The notes under the pieces: generated by a model
Told to the model about the DNA's origin: nothing
Database searches by the model: none
What the model saw: the letters and a program-made list of their open reading frames with translations, nothing else
Shown: piece after piece, positions 61,673 to 64,000 of the stretch
Position numbering within the stretch: the first letter of the stretch is position 1
Layout of the letters: each line of letters starts with the position of its first letter
Origin: Rutstroemia sp. NJR-2017a BVV2
Lineage: Eukaryota; Ascomycota; Leotiomycetes; Helotiales; Rutstroemiaceae
Reading direction: 5' to 3'
Assembly: GCA_002946415.1 (NCBI GenBank)
Contig: NJPS01000049.1
Span: forward strand, 1 to 64,000
DNA length: 64,000 nucleotides
Position numbers and translations under genes: made by a program

Positions 61673-62269
61673 ATTCTGAACTGGGCGTCGAATAGATAAT
61701 GAGTGATGAGTAGTCCGGATGGACTTGATGATAGACAGTGCGATTGATTGAACATATATTCGTAAAGGAACGGTCGAGGAAGACTAATTTTGGCTGCAGT
61801 GGGGCAGCTGAGCCATGAGGTGAAAGGAGTGAAAAGAGGAGAGGCTGTTTAGGGATCTGAAACGCCAATAGATACGCCTAGATCAAGGGACAAGCGGTGT
61901 AAAGAGCGTGAGTGTGGAGAATGCAGCTAAAGTTAAGTGTGAATCAGCCGCAGCAGCAGCATTTCATCGGTAGATAAGTAATGAATAAAATTTACTCGTA
62001 TATTTAGTTGCTGGATCCCAGATTCTATTTGTTGGGAGTATACTGAAGCTAAATCCCTGTTGTCAACCCCCGCCCATTGCGAATGGCCACTCGGAGGCTT
62101 ACGGGCTTCCCATACACCCTCTAAGCGGCCACCCTCAAGTTCGTTCTTGATGCAAGTTTCATTTCCTGAAGATCATTAGAGTAAGTGTTATTTTTGGTGG
62201 GAGCAAGCTTGATTGCCTCGAGAATGCAACGTCCCCGCAGTCAGAGAACTAGTTCAGAGCATAGACATG
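61673..62269. other. Intergenic between convergent genes
   Basis: No convincing gene. It lies between the 3' ends of the plus-strand HET gene and the minus-strand membrane-protein gene. Confidence 0.5.
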
Positions 62270-63476
62270 CTACACTTCTCCTGCGCGTATCTCTGAATTG
62301 GAAAATACGGCTTTCTCAAAGTCATGACGACACTCGGCAATATCAGCTCTCTTGATGGTAGCTAAAGCCTCCAGAAAAGCTATGTTCTTAATTGCAAGTG
62401 GTAATTGATTCTTCTCCCCCGAGTTTGCCAGCACTTTCTTTGCCTCTGTCTCGGCGACAGCTCTAAGTGAAGTTTCGAAATCGGCCTGAAGTTCCCTTCG
62501 GCGTTCATTTTCTGGCATAAATACATCCCACCAAGCCCATTTGTCAGCTTTGTAGGAAACCGGAAGCATCGCAATGAACATGAGCGCCCCTCGTCTCCCA
62601 AAGAAATTTATGGGATCCAGAGCTTGGACAGATGCCGGTTGCTTTTCTAACAGACCATTGGGATATGCGTAATGCGAAGCCTTTGCCATCAATTCCATCA
62701 ATACATATAGGGATAACCAGACCGCCCCTGACCATTGATTCTCATTTTTCGAGTTTGCTAGACTTGCTAGCAACGCAGCCTGAGTCATGAGCAGCACAGC
62801 GAGAATTCGACAAGACCACCTCAAGATTCTGGGATGATCGATACGAGGAGGTATGATGGTAAGAGAATGAACCTGGCTAGAATATCCACATATGACTTCT
62901 AGTCTCGAGGAGTTCCAACTAATGAACGTCAAGAGCTGCTCCGCCGGCTACTGTGAGAGCTCGATCCGCAAAAACAGCATGCATGTTACCAAATAAGGGA
63001 TTCAATACCTGGCGCAGCCCGAGTAGTGTGATCGTAGTTAAACAGATACATGACGAAAGCAATGCACCTATCATCATATCGTTGATTGCCATAACCACGG
63101 TTGCAATAATTAGAATGCTGATCTCGAGCAGTACTACGCAGAAGCATACCCAAGCTCTTCTTTGAATGATGCCGGCGTTGCTGGCGCTCAATGTTGGAGT
63201 GACAAAGCTGATATTAACAATAGTCTCCCTTAAGCCTGCATGTGCTCTACTCATATACTTTGAAGGTTTCCGACCCGTTAATATGCATGCATCCAGTATT
63301 GCTTTGTTTGCAAGCTGAAATGCGTTACCATGCCTGATACTGGTAACCACCTTTGTCCGTGAACCTTCAAAGTGTCCTAGCAGCTCAAAATCTTCAATCT
63401 CCCAAAGTCTCCCCAGGACTCGAACGCATCCTGTTAGACAAGGGAACACAGTGTTGTGTGTTAAAATCACCAACAC
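62270..63476 (-). pseudogene. Fungal multi-pass membrane protein, split by a frameshift
   Basis: Two minus-strand frames overlap by 14 bp. 63476-62919 contains ILDACILTGRKPSKYMSRAH and hydrophobic helices (WVCFCVVLLEISILIIATVV, LLSSCICLTTITLLGL), ending near FADRALTVAGGAAL. 62932-62270 continues FISWNSSRLEVICGYSSQVH, two more helices (ILAVLLMTQAALLASLA, WLSLYVLMELMAKASHY) and a charged C-terminus (ENERRRELQADFETSL). The two halves read as one protein if the frame changes near 62920-62932, where no splice sites are evident. I cannot name the family with certainty; similar large membrane proteins sit near HET genes in many ascomycetes. The 5' end may have a further exon upstream of 63476 (possible acceptor AACAG at about 63430). 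Confidence 0.5.
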
Positions 63477-64000
63477 AAGAGCTCTCTACACACGCAAACT
63501 TCCTGCAAAGAGGTGAATAGGAGCGTAAGCAATAATTGATCGCAAATTCTCGTGGAACGGCATTTAATGGAAGAGTAAATGTATGACCTCTGCCAAAGAG
63601 AAGAAGACCGGATTTTCGGCGCAGTTGGATTGATTTTTTAGTTTCTGTGACAAAGAATGATTACTCAAGGTTATCAATCGTATTATATGACGGAAAAATA
63701 TGAAAGCTAGTAGGCTATGCCTGGTTCACTCACCGGGCAATTCTAATGTAGGTGCCTTGCAAGGCGCCTTCGGGTTGCCTTGCCTTGAAAGCAAACTGTG
63801 ATTGGACGGACATGGCGCACGCGCATCGCTGCACAATGTATATGATCCATAGCAACTGCCTTGATTACTCTATTTTCTTCGCGTTCATCCTTATTGTGTT
63901 GGGCGAAACCGCCGTCGACTTGGTTATCCAAAGAGGTGCACTGGACTTGGCCACGGTATATATCTCAATTCTGCTTGCACGACGATCAGGGTGTCATCCT
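63477..64000. other. Window end, no confident gene
   Basis: Could include upstream exons or the promoter of the membrane-protein gene. A palindrome-like TGCCTTGCAAGGCGCCTTCG lies near 63751-63770. No coding motif recognised. Confidence 0.35.

Noticed and set aside
1..64000. tRNA or rRNA genes
   Set aside because: I noticed no cloverleaf B-box (GGTTCRANNCC) with matching arms and no rRNA-like stretch. A tRNAscan run would be decisive.

Overview
The window is the left end of a filamentous ascomycete (Pezizomycotina) chromosome. It opens with 23 perfect copies of the C-rich telomere unit CCTAAC. The fungal assignment rests on short 48-75 bp introns with CTAAC/CTGAC-like branch sites, HET-domain genes, a highly reducing polyketide synthase, Tad-type and Copia/Gypsy retroelements, and repeats eroded to TA-rich sequence as repeat-induced point mutation (RIP) does. 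The bipartite AT-rich/GC-equilibrated composition would suit a leotiomycete or dothideomycete, but that is inference.

Layout. 1-138 is telomere. 139 to about 5.15 kb is one minus-strand, RIP-degraded telomere-linked RecQ helicase gene whose coding frame runs into the telomere. About 5.2-24.6 kb is a gene-free AT-rich block of nested, RIP-mutated retroelements: an orphan gag, a Copia-type element, a possible LINE ORF1, a Gypsy 5' LTR fragment, a fold-back element, and a nearly complete chromodomain Gypsy element with an antisense ORF. About 24.7-39.2 kb is a chitin-interaction island. It holds a 22-exon gene joining chitin-binding, GH18 chitinase and SGNH-hydrolase domains, an unfamiliar secreted protein, a LysM plus CBM18 repeat protein built from symmetric exons, and a small two-domain CBM18 protein. 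A young 5'-truncated Tad-like LINE with a perfect 24-bp target duplication sits just upstream of the last of these. 39.6-42.8 kb holds a HET fragment and dispersed short repeats.

42.8-50 kb carries a truncated MFS transporter, an LTR-like remnant, a seven-helix rhodopsin-domain membrane protein, acireductone dioxygenase, and an FSH1/LovG-like serine hydrolase with one in-frame stop. The hydrolase diverges from an apparently intact 13-exon HR-PKS (50.5-59.2 kb; KS-AT-DH-MT-ER-KR-ACP; 2,623 codons by my splice model). The window closes with a HET-domain gene (5' frameshift) and a fungal membrane-protein gene (central frameshift).

How the genes may work together. The chitin island looks like a secreted chitin-binding and chitin-hydrolysing toolkit. 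The FSH1 hydrolase beside the HR-PKS suggests a minimal polyketide locus in which a trans-acting hydrolase would release the chain, but the stop codon makes its present function doubtful. Exon chains were spliced by eye; the three long ones (chitinase fusion, LysM/CBM18, PKS) each keep frame to the stop with codon totals divisible by three.
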